Of a stretch of DNA of 64,000 bases, positions 20,810-34,169 are shown in pieces; the stretch's first letter is position 1, and each line of letters opens with the position of its first letter. This DNA comes from Sphaerosporella brunnea (lineage: Eukaryota > Ascomycota > Pezizomycetes > Pezizales > Pyronemataceae), in NCBI GenBank assembly GCA_008704415.1, contig VXIS01000100.1, positions 1-64,000 of the forward strand. The letters are read 5' to 3'. Position numbers and translations under genes: made by a program. The notes beneath the pieces were generated by a model. The model was not told where the DNA came from, ran no database searches, and was given only the letters and a program-made list of their open reading frames with translations.

Positions 20810-21083
20810 TTTGGAGGAACGCACTAAAAGTGCAATTGGTTTGCGTGAAGGGAGGATTGTGACTTTGTCAGGGGTGATTCACGTGGTCGTTGGTAACTGT
20901 TGGGCCAAAGCTCCTCTGGTGTAGGGATAGGGTTGTACACAAGTGCGAGTAGATAGACCCCCCGAAGCTCGACCCTCGCTTGCTCCTAATCAGCTAACCT
21001 TCACTTCACCTACCCGAACGCCTCTCCACATCTGGAGCCCCGTGTCTCCAGTGCTTCAATCCCCACCACAGCACAGCTTCATC
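20810..21083. promoter_or_regulatory. Bidirectional promoter ERG26 / BET2
   Basis: 274 nt lie between divergent start codons, so both promoters must overlap. Both genes act in isoprenoid-derived pathways (sterol and geranylgeranylation), which makes joint regulation conceivable. No specific factor site is claimed. Confidence 0.6.
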
Positions 21084-22046
21084 ATGGCAGTGGCAGCTCT
21101 CACCGACGAACACCAGCTCTACGTCGATAAACATGTCGCCTATATCCAATCCCTCGACACCAAAAAGGACTCGCTGGACTACTGGCTAACCGAGCACCTG
21201 CGACTCTCGGGGGTATACTGGGGGCTGACAGCACTGTGCCTGATGAAGCACCCAGACGGGCTTCCCAGGGACGCCACAATCGCCTATGTCAAATCCTGCC
21301 AACACGTCTCTGGCGGCTTCGGCGCGAATCCGGGGCACGACGCACACATCCTGTACACGGTATCAGCGATCCAGATTCTCGCGATCGAAGATGCGCTGGA
21401 CACGATCGACCGGGACCGAGTAGCCAGCTGGATCGCGGGGCTGCAACAGGAGAGCGGTGTGTTCACCGGTGACGAGTGGGGAGAAACCGACACGAGGTTT
21501 TTGTACGGGGCTATGAATGCGCTTTCGTTGCTGGGTAGGTTGGACGCTATCGATGTCGACAAGGCTATCGATTATGTCCTCCGCTGCCAAAACCACGACG
21601 GAGGCTTCGGGATGGCCCCGGGCGCAGAGTCGCATGCCGGCCAGATCTTCACGTGTGTGGGTGCCCTGGCCATCGCGGGGAGGCTGGGCGATATCGATGC
21701 GGATTTGCTGGCGGATTGGTTGTGTGAGCGGCAGCTGCCGAATGGAGGGTTAAATGGACGCCCGGAAAAGCTGGAGGATGTGTGTTACTCGTGGTGGGTG
21801 CAGAGTTCGTTGGCGATGCTGCAGAGGCTGCACTGGATCGATGGCGAGAAGCTGGCAAAGTTCATTTTAAGGTGTCAGGACGAGGAGGGTGGCGGTATTG
21901 CGGATAGACCGGGGGATATGGTGGATGTTTTCCACACTCTCTTTGGTGTCGCTGGGCTCAGTTTGCTGGGCTATGAGGGGCTTGAGGAGGTGGATCCTGT
22001 TTATTGCATGCCTCGAAAGGTCATTAAAAAGATCGTGGGCAAATGA
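21084..22046 (+). CDS. BET2: Rab geranylgeranyltransferase (type II) beta subunit
   Basis: Single exon, 320 aa, starting MAVAALTDEHQLYVDKHVAY. It is the catalytic beta subunit that, with Bet4 and the escort protein, adds geranylgeranyl groups to Rab C-termini. Prenyltransferase alpha-alpha barrel repeats carry QxxGGFG motifs (CQHVSGGFGANPG, CQNHDGGFGMAPG, CQDEEGGGIADRPG). Zinc ligands are D232, C234 and H284. The frame is open upstream to 20943 but has no other ATG. It converges with NUG1, leaving only 99 nt between stops. Confidence 0.95.
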   Translation: MAVAALTDEHQLYVDKHVAYIQSLDTKKDSLDYWLTEHLRLSGVYWGLTALCLMKHPDGLPRDATIAYVKSCQHVSGGFGANPGHDAHILYTVSAIQILAIEDALDTIDRDRVASWIAGLQQESGVFTGDEWGETDTRFLYGAMNALSLLGRLDAIDVDKAIDYVLRCQNHDGGFGMAPGAESHAGQIFTCVGALAIAGRLGDIDADLLADWLCERQLPNGGLNGRPEKLEDVCYSWWVQSSLAMLQRLHWIDGEKLAKFILRCQDEEGGGIADRPGDMVDVFHTLFGVAGLSLLGYEGLEEVDPVYCMPRKVIKKIVGK

Positions 22047-22145
22047 TAGAGAAATCAAGAAAGAAGCATGTGCAAATCCGATGTGTACATTAATATCATG
22101 AAGAACGCCAACCCGCACAGGCAAACACTTTTATAATGCTCAAGC

Positions 22146-23836
22146 CTAGCCTTTCATCTCCACCTCTTGTGTCTCTCCATCGCCAGGCAACAGGCCGTCC
22201 AGCTTGAACTCCTCCATCCACTGGCCAACGATCTCCTTCTGATCCGCCTCAACTGCCCCAGAGTCTGTCTTGATGCCCTCGGTGACAGTTCCGGTGACAA
22301 TCGGAGGATCAATCCAGCCCTGGATTCTTCCATCTCTCCAGTCCATGATAACAGCCATAGCGGCACTATCCAGGTTCGGCACACCGCCCTTTCCTAACCG
22401 TCCCCTCTTCCTCGCCACCTCGGTCAGGAAGCTCTTGGTAAGCTCTCCCATTCCAAGGTTAGGAAGAGGCGGTATCGCATAAACGTCCAGGAGTTTCTGG
22501 AGAAGAGAAGGAGCCGTCGAAAACCTCTGCAGGAGCAATTGCACAGCTCCAGCAGGATCGTCGATCTGCTTCGGTGGGATCGCGTTGAGAAGCACCAGAC
22601 GAGCCTGTTTCTCCGCCTGCGATCCTAGTTGACCTTCGGTGCTGGGGAAAACGATACCAGGGGAGTCCAGTAGCTTGAGCTTCTTGTCCAATTTCACTTC
22701 ACGCAAGCTGGTCGTCACGCCAGCTTCCGCACCGGTGGGACATGCGTTACTGCCACCACCAAGCCGACCAGTAAGTGCATTGATAACCGACGACTTTCCG
22801 ACGTTCGGGTATCCAATAACACCGACGGTGACGGAACGCTTAAGTTGCTTCGAATGGGCAAACGACTTGAGAGCAGCTAAGAGAGCCTGTGAAGTGCCCT
22901 GCACGGTTAAAGACTTGTGGTCGAAGGACTGCGCATTGGGTGCACCGTTGCTGGCCTTGAGCGGCAGGGTTGGGAAGAAGCGCTTGAGGTATGTCATCCA
23001 GCCCTTCAACACCGCCGGCGGTACTAAGTCGATCTTGTTCAAGATGAGAATTAATCGTTTGTCTCCTCCATCCATCGACATGATCTGTCTCTCGACCTCT
23101 TTGGAACGAGTCCCATTGGGATCGCGGGCGTCGAGAACGTAGAGGATGACGTCGGCGGCGTCCACAACCTGCTTGAACATCTTGTCGAATGATTTCCGAG
23201 AGGTATCTTTGCTTGCCCGCTGGAAGGTCCTCTCGTCATCCGATTCGTCGTTGTCCTCGCCGCTAGAATCGCCATGCTGCGCCTCAAACTCGGCTGCCCG
23301 CACCCGTGCCGAGGCCAATAACGCCGCCATGGCATTGCCTTCTCCCTAGATGCCGAGTTAGCATTCTTCCATGTGCCGATTAGCCAGCGGCGGCTTCCTA
23401 CCTCCTCGGCTTCGCTGTCCTCGACGTCCATCTCATCGTCGTCCTCCTCTTCACTCTTGACCTCATCAGCATCCTTCATAACATCCTCGTCATCGCCACC
23501 CTTCAGCTCCTTCCTGCGCAGCTTTGCCTCATCTCTCCGCTTGGCCTGCTCTTCAGCCTTGATTCTTCTGGCTTCCTCGATCTCGGACAATATACGGTCC
23601 TTGTAAGGATAGCTATTTGGGATGTTCAAAGCCGCCGGCTTTTTGCGGTGGAGCTCGGGATGTTTCTTGGCCTCCTTACGTTCTTTCCGCTGCTTCTCTG
23701 CGCTGCGCTTCTCAATTTTATGTCGCAGGCGCACGGGAGTACGCTTTGACTTCTTCTCTTCAAGAGAAATTCCAGTCAGACAAAAAAAGCAACCACATGT
23801 GGGGGAGGGGATTGGGTGCTTACTTGGGCGAACCAT
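22146..23836 (-). CDS. NUG1: Nucleolar GTPase of 60S ribosome biogenesis, NUG1 type
   Basis: Exons 23836-23824, 23757-23402 and 23345-22146 encode 522 aa. The 13-nt first exon joins to give MVRPKKKSKRTPVRLRHKIE, matching the basic N-terminal domain of Nug1/GNL3. Then comes an acidic Lys/Asp/Glu linker, and a circularly permuted GTPase order: NKIDLVP (G4) before GYPNVGKSS (G1) and DSPGIVFP (G3), with the C-terminal RGG-like region absent. The family is needed for nucleolar maturation and export of pre-60S particles. Both introns have good branch sites and TAG/AAG acceptors. Confidence 0.93.
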
Positions 23837-25618
23837 TGGTGCAGGGTGATATTTTGTTGGGGTTCGGAGGAGGAGGAGGTCGGGAGAACGAACTTTTTTG
23901 TTTCTTCGTGGGCGCAAAATTTGGGGGTTAGTGGAGGACAGACGACCCCTAACCCACGGTCCTTTGGAACTAACCGGCTGGGGTTAGCCGTGCGACATCA
24001 CAAGTCTCGACACGTCTTCCCCCCACGACAGTACAACCCCAACAACCAAGATCCACCCCCATCGATGGGGACCCTTAGCTCCCCTCGACGATCCCCGGCG
24101 CTCTACATAGTTTCAACAGCTACCTACACTCGCGGAATCATGCCAACCCACGACCTGAATGCAGTTTAACAGATTATGGTGCTTCTCAATGATCTTTTAA
24201 GTTTCATCGGGCTTGGAAGTAGTTCAACTCCAGTTGTCAGGGCTTTCCAAACCAGGCCCGACAGCCCTAGATTGCTGGAATTGGTTGTACGTCTCGACAT
24301 CACCGCCATTTCACACCGAGACCATTGAGTTCACACATTCCTCCTACTCGCCAATTTCAAAAGTATTCGGACACTCGATTTTACCCGGCTTTGGACAGGG
24401 TGATCTCAGGATGGTTTCCCGCTTTTTTTTTTTTTAGCACAATTTCGCTTTCTATCTACTACACTCGATTCTCTCCATGTTCCTCTTTTTTTTTTTTAGC
24501 ATACTCACTTTTTTTGGACCACAATTGAGTAATACGATTTTTTCGTGACGTTGTGTCTCCCCCTGTCGAAAGCCGGGTAAAATCCAGTGTCCGAATACTT
24601 TTGAAATTGGCGAGTAGACACCACTTGCTTCGTGCTCACCAGCGCCAAGCCGCAATGTTGTGCTCTCTGATTGGTCTATACTTTGCCTCACGAAACCAAC
24701 TTTTGCCTCAATGCCTTCTAAGCCCTACAACTACACTTGTTGCCGTTGCCAGGAAGCCTCAGCACCCCGTGCAGCAAGTACGGAAAGGCTACTTGGATAT
24801 AGTTACCCGGCAAGGTGCGATGCAGAGATGCGGGACAAGGGCTCAGACTTGACTTCGGCCGCCTCCCTCCCCGTCAATATGTATCAAAGGACTTTTAGGT
24901 GTAACGGGGAGAGTCGGGAGCAGGTTAGAGGCGGCCTCGGGAATGTGATCTGCCAGACTTGGCTTCCCTCGGTGGCTGGTGCTGGCTGCTGATTGTTTGC
25001 CGGGAACAGATTACCTTATGTGATCACGGATTAGTCATTCGGCGACTCGAAAAGAACGTCGATCGAAAAAGCCACCACTAAGCCACAGAGTGGCCCCAAA
25101 GGATCGCGTGCACCAATCGACATCGAGATCAGACCTCAAGCGACGAGACTTGATGTCCTCCGCCATACCCAGAATGTCAGAAACGGCAGCTCACTCAGCC
25201 TCACTGTGCAGGTCTGCGTTCTCGGTCTCGTCGAAGTGGCTGCTCAGGTCGCAAAATATCGCGCAAATACACGTGTCTCTGTGATTGGTTCAGCAATTCT
25301 TCCATTTAACCATCGCCGTTTCCTTTCCTTCCGTCCAAAAATAATCTACTGTTGTACATACACTATGGAGAGTAGAGAGAAGAGAGAAGAAATATAAATG
25401 GAAAAAAAAAATATGGATCTATATTACCAGCGTCTGATCTAACAAACCAGCGTCTAAGATAGCACCCAAAATGTTTTGAAAATAACAAAAGAACAAACCA
25501 AAGGAAAGAATGATGCTATACAGAGAAACAACCGACAAAGACACCCAATTTTACAATCTTCTATGGACCCTCTACCGCAACCCCACCAAGTCTACACCTC
25601 CATATTTAACGCACCAAC
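23837..25618. other. Intergenic region between NUG1 and MIR1
   Basis: About 1.8 kb hold the NUG1 promoter side, one MITE (24347-24614) and the 3' flank of the phosphate carrier gene. The remaining ORFs lack start context, introns or family features. The stretch 24620-25470 shows nothing I can name. Confidence 0.55.
24347..24614. mobile_element. MITE, CTCGCCAATTTC family, copy 1
   Basis: The 268-bp element begins CTCGCCAATTTCAAAAGTAT and ends with the inverse, ATACTTTTGAAATTGGCGAG. TA flanks it at 24345-24346 and 24615-24616. The inverted repeats are about 50 bp and include TTTTACCCGGCTTT. No ORF. A second copy lies at 31312-31512. Confidence 0.9.
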
Positions 25619-26880
25619 TTATAGCTCAATACCACCGGTGGCACCGAGAGCCTTCTTGATGTCCGAGTAGATGGCGAACTGGAACGCAGTCAAGGTTCCA
25701 ACCATGAACAGACGGGCACCGATACCGGTGTAGGATCCCTTAAGACCGAGCTCCTTTCCGATCTTGATCAGACGGGAAGTGGTTCCCTCACCGGGAAGAC
25801 CGGGGGTCTTGTTGATCTTGGACAGCATGGTGTCGGCGGGCTGGGAGACGATGGCAGCCGCGAAACCGGCAATCAAACCGGCACCCAAGTTGGCAACGGT
25901 TTGGGTGGACGAGGTCATGTTCTCCTTGGGGAAGACGGTGAAGATGGCCTCGGCGGCACGCTCGTACACGACGAACTTGGCCATGGTGTAAGGAACCTGC
26001 TTGAACAGGATGGGTCCGAATCCAGAGTAGAAGGCACCGACACCCTCGTTCTTGAGGATCTTTCCGAAACCGCTCAACAGACCGGAGGCGAACTCGGGCT
26101 GAGAGACGAGACGGATGCGGGTAGCCTCAAGAGGGCACAGGGCAATGTCGGCGAAGAACTCGGCAAGAGCGGAGGAGGCGAGGTAGACGGCGGTCTTATT
26201 CTCCTTGGCCTTCTCGTAACCCTGTTTTGACGGTTAGAAAGCTGCAATCTGCTACAGGAGAGTATAGCAGGACGTACGAGCAAGTTGATGCTCTGCTGCT
26301 TGAACAGCTCGTAACCTCCGAACTTAAAGGCACCCTGCAGGAAGTAACCGGCGGCGGTCGGGCCGAAACCGGTGAGAAGAGCGCCAGCACCCTCACCCTG
26401 GATGACCTGCTTGAAACCACCGATCATACCCCTGTTGTACTTGGCGGGGTCGAGCTGAATACGGGTCTTGACGCTGAAACCGGGTCGTTAGCCATCGTTC
26501 TGCGCGGATGATGCTGAGAATCGTGATGCATGGCGTCGTGAGTGGCCACAAAACAGCGAGGAGAGACGGGAAAAGCGAGAGATCAAGCGAGAATTCCGCC
26601 GTGTTGATCCATTGGTGGGAAAATTCTCAGTCGGGCCTCGTGGTTCGCTGTCCTCTCTCTCTCTCTCTCTTTTCATCCGTCCTTCCACGTGTTTCCCGCT
26701 CTCCACCACTTCCATGCATCCGGTCGGGTAAAGGGGCACAATGCCGGCAACTTACACATCGACGGGCGTCAAGGCACCGTGAGTGACGGAACAGCAGACA
26801 GCACCAGCGAAGGCGAATCTGGAGTAGAGGGCGAAGCCGGAGAGCTTCTCAGAGGGGGCAGCGGTCTTGGTAGCGGACAT
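25619..26880 (-). CDS. MIR1: Mitochondrial phosphate carrier
   Basis: Exons 26880-26756, 26473-26278 and 26221-25619 encode 307 aa. It is a six-helix mitochondrial carrier family protein importing phosphate into the matrix for ATP synthesis. Three carrier repeats have signatures [20 protein letters not shown] and PADTMLSKI. The order and the [20 protein letters not shown] and [16 protein letters not shown] segments are diagnostic of the phosphate subtype. The 282-nt first intron contains a TCTCTC microsatellite (about 26655-26670). The N-terminus [13 protein letters not shown] is short. Confidence 0.95.
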
Positions 26881-30049
<3,169 letters not shown>

Positions 30050-30403
30050 ATTGGCAGTTTGCCGTCTAGTAACGAACATCACGATCAATTTGTGACGCTT
30101 TCTGGGTTACATTTATGACAGATTCCCCCTATATTATTGGAGCCATTGAACACCCAAAAAATTCACGGCGTTTTGACATGCATGATTTCTTGTTTTGGGT
30201 TGGTTTGGGTTGCTACTGGTTGGGTATTAAAACAACGAGATTTGGTGGGGATTGAGGTAGCTCTCATGCGTACGATCAATCAAAAGTTGCTGTCGTTTGC
30301 CCCGTTCTTTGACAATTGTGTCATGAAACTGTGACTTAACTAGGTTCACATCAATGGAGCCTGAGTGGAAGTTGTGGACTCGTGGAGTGCTCTCAACCTG
30401 TAT

Positions 30404-30424
30404 TGACTCGGATATAAGATATAC
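30404..30424 (+). repeat. Solo end of the TATTGACTCGG MITE family
   Basis: TATTGACTCGGATATAAGA repeats the terminus of the element at 38658-38851. No partner end is found nearby; it is probably a broken copy adjoining the 655-bp TIR element. Confidence 0.6.
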
Positions 30425-30460
30425 TTCCGTTTGGGGCTAGCGCGGTTTCAAAGGGCGCTA

Positions 30461-31115
30461 TGGTGCGAGGCGCTTTAAACCGACACCTTCGGGGTTTTGG
30501 GGTTACCCGGAGCACACTAGCATTTTACGTGTGTGTAACCGTTACTGTCATTCTCCCAGGCCACTCTGCATGACTTCTATATGCCAGCGTCCCACATGTC
30601 TTTCCCCATGACGATAAGCGTCCATGATGCGCTCCACTCGGGCAAAAAATTGTAACACGATCTTGTCCGTCACAACTGCTGACCCAAGACACTTGGGAAC
30701 CATTTCGCGAAGCGCAGGAAGCGAATATTCGTAGTGCTTGCGGGCGTAGATCTTCGACCCCAGACGTACTCAATTGGGCGCTGCCGGAGACGCGCAGTCT
30801 ACGGCCAGCCAGTGCGCACAATTTTCACCTCCTCTCTCGAAATTCCCGACGTGCGAGAAGACTTTCCTCCCCTTTTCCCTGTCTTTCGCAGTTTCCTTGA
30901 GCTGGAAACCCAGTACCTTGCCCTCGTCGAGGATTGTGATTTTGCCCATCGCGTAACGTTAACTAAATAGTAAATTCGGCAGGGACGTCGACTCGGAGAC
31001 GTAGAATTGCACGTATGCGAGCGAGAAAAGGTCCACCCCGCTCCGCGCGCTCGCGTGCACTGTGCTCCGGGTAACCCCAAAACCCCAAAGGTGTTGGTTT
31101 AAAGTGCCTCGCACC
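30461..31115. mobile_element. 655-bp TIR element with internal decayed ORF
   Basis: The left end TGGTGCGAGGCGCTTTAAAC (30461) and right end inverse ...GTGCCTCGCACCA (to 31115) form TIRs of about 56 bp with few mismatches. Both run into TTACCCGGAGCACA. TA flanks at 30459-30460 and 31116-31117 suit a Tc1/mariner-type transposition. The interior is not transposase-like but contains a 133-codon frame interrupted once (see 30548-30949). The terminus is related to the solo end at 10101 and, more loosely, to the element at 38954. Confidence 0.85.
30548..30949 (-). pseudogene. Decayed ORF carried inside the 655-bp element
   Basis: From ATG at 30949 the frame runs 134 codons to TGA at 30550-30548 with a single internal TGA (30772-30770, codon 60). 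It starts MGKITILDEGKVLGFQLKET and after the stop continues KIYARKHYEYSLPALREMVP, then VERIMDAYRHGERHVGRWHI. The composition is protein-like, with charged amphipathic stretches. I do not recognise a family. One interpretation is a host or transposon gene fragment hitchhiking between TIRs; another is a small element-encoded protein killed by one mutation. Confidence 0.45.
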
Positions 31116-31143
31116 ATATTTGACTCAATACGCTACATGTAAC

Positions 31144-31208
31144 ATTATCTCGGTAGTAAGGCAATGTGGCTAAGTGACTTTGCCTCATTGCCTTAGTACC
31201 GAGATAAT
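31144..31208. repeat. 65-nt perfect-stem hairpin element
   Basis: ATTATCTCGGTAGTAAGGCAATG at 31144-31166 (23 nt) is answered by its near-exact inverse at 31186-31208, leaving a 19-nt loop. It could form a long hairpin in DNA or RNA. It sits between two TA-flanked MITEs and is probably a miniature fold-back element. Confidence 0.75.
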
Positions 31209-31311
31209 ACATCAAATGCCATGGCCGCAAGCGGTCGAATGCAATATGATGAAAAAAAACCAACCGCGGGAATGCATCGGAAGCACCGGCAGTGACTCGC
31301 TCTTGTAACTA

Positions 31312-31512
31312 CTCGCCAATTTCAAAATATTTCGGACACTGGATTTTACCCGGCTTTCGACAGGGGAGACACAACGTCACGAAAAAAGTCGTATCTTACT
31401 AAGCGAAATTGTGCTGCAAAGAAAAAAAAAAAAAAAAAAGCGGGAAAACATCCTGTCACACTGTCCAAAGCCGGGTAAAATCCAGTGTCCGAAATATTTT
31501 GAAATTGGCGAG
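31312..31512. mobile_element. MITE, CTCGCCAATTTC family, copy 2
   Basis: 201 bp with termini CTCGCCAATTTCAAAATATT and inverse, and TA on both sides (31310-31311, 31513-31514). Shares about 50-bp TIRs with 24347-24614, but its interior is shorter and A-rich. Inserted at the left end of the outer element. Confidence 0.9.
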
Positions 31513-31726
31513 TAGACGAAAAAAAAAAGTATTCGGACACCTTGTGTAACAACCCCCCAACCCACCAAAGCGCAACAGCGCAAAAAAAATCGTTAGCACA
31601 AATTCTTTATGCCTGAAGGGTTTCAATTGCTATCTCTTAATTTGAGACTTCTTCCAAATTTTTTGAGTGAGATCCAGAGAAGTAATCGATTTTTCACTGC
31701 GTGGCTTGGCTGTGAGTGTCCGAATA

Positions 31727-32139
31727 CTGGCGCGGCCGAGTGCCAAGCTCCGGATTTTCTGATTGGCCCGCACAACAAAAAACCGCGAAAATAAAAACTT
31801 GGCCGTCGAAATTCATCGTAAATTGGAAGCTCCCACTTGTAGTCAAATTCGTCGCAAAAAACGCGATCCAGCACGTCCCGGAGGGGTAGCTGGGCGGGGG
31901 AGTGGGAGGCTGATGTGTGGCGTTGTGTGGCAACGCTGGATATTCAGCATCACCGTTTCAACTCATGACGGCCCAGCAAGCCCTCCAAGACGTGCTAGAT
32001 AGCGTTTTTTGCGACGAATTTGACTACAAGTGGGAGCTTCCAATTTACGATGAATTTCGACGGCCAAGTTTTTATTTTCGCGGTTTTTTGTTGTGCGGGC
32101 CAATCAGAAAATCCGGAGCTTGGCACTCGGCCGCGCCAG
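31727..32139. mobile_element. Young fold-back MITE with about 160-bp inverted repeats
   Basis: CTGGCGCGGCCGAGTGCCAA begins at 31727, and its inverse ends at 32139. The arms match almost without mismatch for about 160 bp, and the centre is about 90 bp. TA dinucleotides flank it at 31725-31726 and 32140-32141. The near-identity implies recent origin or gene conversion. Its insertion split the GTATTCGGACAC terminus of the outer element. Confidence 0.9.
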
Positions 32140-32164
32140 TACTTTTTTTTTTCGTCGAGTAGTT

Positions 32165-32778
32165 CTGTGCCGACCGCTTTCCATGGCACTGCAAGGTGCT
32201 GGCAGAGCCTTCACACCATAGCTCTCAGAAGTTTCGTCGAATGGAGGGTTCTCCGTAAATCCGCTGTTCACGCCATGTGAAGGTCGCAGCCAAAGCCAAA
32301 GACAAAAGAATCCAAGGGATGCCAATATTTCGATAAGCTCAATAAAGGCGGCATGGCATAGATATATTCAGTGAACCCTGAAGCACTTTTTTATGGAAAC
32401 GTTTGCTTGAAGAAGAGAGTTGTCAAAGGGTATGGCGCTCGTTGGACAGACAGCACGTCAGCCCTGGGAGACCAAGCGCAGCCGCTGCTTGTTCGTGGCG
32501 ACGGTTGCCATGACATGATTTGAATAGTTGCTGTTGGATTTGGTAGCGGAGCGCCTGGGCGAAAGTTGGACGCAAGGAAGCACAAGGAGCTGCTGTATCA
32601 TTTTTTGTGCTTCACTGCTGATCACTCTGGAGTCGAGCACGAACAAATCCCCTATGACGCAATACGCGCTACCAAGACTTCTTTTCATTATCTTGTCGCA
32701 TCCGCACTACATTTTTAATGAAACAGAACAGTTACCGACAACTCCGCCCACGAAAAAGCAAACCCATTTTTTGATCGC
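32165..32778. other. Intergenic, 3' side of RPS8
   Basis: About 600 nt with no supportable gene. Short ORFs on both strands lack features. Confidence 0.55.
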
Positions 32779-33629
32779 TTATTTCTTGAGGGCACGCTGG
32801 TAGAAAGCGAGCTCCTCACCCTCGAGGATGTATCCGTCGACACGTCCACTCTGGCCGGGCCGGGAAGAGACGCAGGCCAACAGACGACCAGCGGCGAACT
32901 GGGTCTCAAGGGCGGAGTCCACCTTGGCGTTCACCTGGCGGGCGGCGAGCTTGCGCTCAACGGACTTGGACTTGGGGATGGCTTCAGCGGCGGCAGCGGC
33001 CTCCTGAGCCTTCTGGCCACGTCTCTTACCGAGAGGAAGGCCGTAGTGAGCCTCGTACCACTGACGGAAGGGAGCGGCATCGATCTGGACGATGGCGGAC
33101 TTAGTCAGGGTGTTGGTACCTCCATGAACGCGTTAATATCTGGGTGCCCACGCGAAAATGGCGGGAAGACTTACGGACAAGCTCGTTGTTGGAAGGGTGG
33201 TAGGCGACGGCAATGACACGGGTCTTCTTGGCGACACCCTCAGAGCCCCAGGAGAAGTTACCAGAGTCGAGACGGAGACCACGGAACTTGCGGTTGCCAC
33301 CACGGGTGCGGACAACGTGAACACCTAAAATCCGAAATCGATCGTATGAGCCGACGGTCCCAAAAAGTTGAGACTACCAACCCGCATATCTTCGCAAGCA
33401 AAGACATAGGCGGGAAGGCCTCCTTCTCGTACCGCACTGCTCTTGCGAACTGTGCGGCATTGGAGAAGGGGTTATGGTGACGTCCAGTTGTTTAGGAGCA
33501 CTCACGCTTGGGACCGATACGGGTGACAGCGGACTGGCGACCGAGCTCGAAGGCACGCTTCTTGCGGTAGTGAGCGCGCTTGGCTCCCGTGGCGGAGCGT
33601 TTGTGACGGCTGTCGCGAGAGATACCCAT
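32779..33629 (-). CDS. RPS8: 40S ribosomal protein S8 (eS8)
   Basis: Exons 33629-33506, 33324-33175 and 33119-32779 encode 204 aa, the normal length. It starts [20 protein letters not shown], continues [20 protein letters not shown], then [20 protein letters not shown] and ends AFYQRALKK. It is a cytosolic small-subunit component. The first intron (180 nt) lies after codon 41, the second (55 nt) splits an Arg codon. The 180-nt intron is long for this window and could host an RNA, but I see no clear snoRNA boxes. Confidence 0.96.
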
Positions 33630-34169
33630 TGTTGTTTAGCTGTTGTAGATATTAGCAAATTGTTTCCCCGATGTTTGATGTCGAGAATTTCGAGATTCCA
33701 CAAGTCCATCCACTCATCCGAAAACTTGCAGAACTTCGCAACACGTACTTAGCGGAAATAGGTGTGTCGAGGGGAAGACAGCGAATCGCTAGGGTCGTTA
33801 GTCGTGGCGGAGTTGTCGTCGGGAACGTTGAAGTTCAGTACGCTCGAATCGTCAGTGTGAAATTGTGTGTGCACGTTGGGTTACGACGTTACCACCTTGG
33901 GTTAGGGTGTGGGCCTGTGACAGCGAGAATTAGCGGGCACAACAGAAAGCCCTAGTTTGTACTCACGTGACACAATTCTTGTTCACGCTTCATCACTCAC
34001 AGCTTGTGAATTTGGACTGGGCGTCTGTAGGAAGATTTGTGCAGGTGAGTTGACACCGATTACCATATAGGTGTTGTTTACAAGATATTTAACCAGCAAA
34101 GGTACTTTTAACCAGTCCCGCTACCTATGCACAATATAAAAAACAAGTAACGCCAGAAGATGAAACTCA
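33630..34169. other. Upstream region of RPS8 and 3' flank of BCD1
   Basis: 540 nt without a gene. It includes a TTAGGG-like pair (GTTGGGTTACG, CTTGGGTTAGGGTG at about 33876-33910), too short to call telomeric. Confidence 0.5.

Larger units (their letters stand above)
31306..32164. mobile_element. Outer MITE interrupted by two younger MITEs
   Basis: The inverted termini GACGAAAAAAAAAAGTATTC (31515 on) and its inverse at about 32141-32156 plus the GTGTCCGAA part at about 31716-31724 belong to one element. Removing the inserts at 31312-31512 and 31727-32139 with one TA each restores two matching ends ending in GTATTCGGACAC. The original element was about 230 bp. This is a nested-insertion record. 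Confidence 0.65.

Noticed and set aside
24553..24992. Overlapping ORFs of about 100 codons downstream of the MITE
   Set aside because: The first overlaps the MITE end, frames change repeatedly, and there are no recognisable motifs.
33325..33505. snoRNA in the 180-nt intron of RPS8
   Set aside because: No convincing C/D or H/ACA box arrangement was found by eye.
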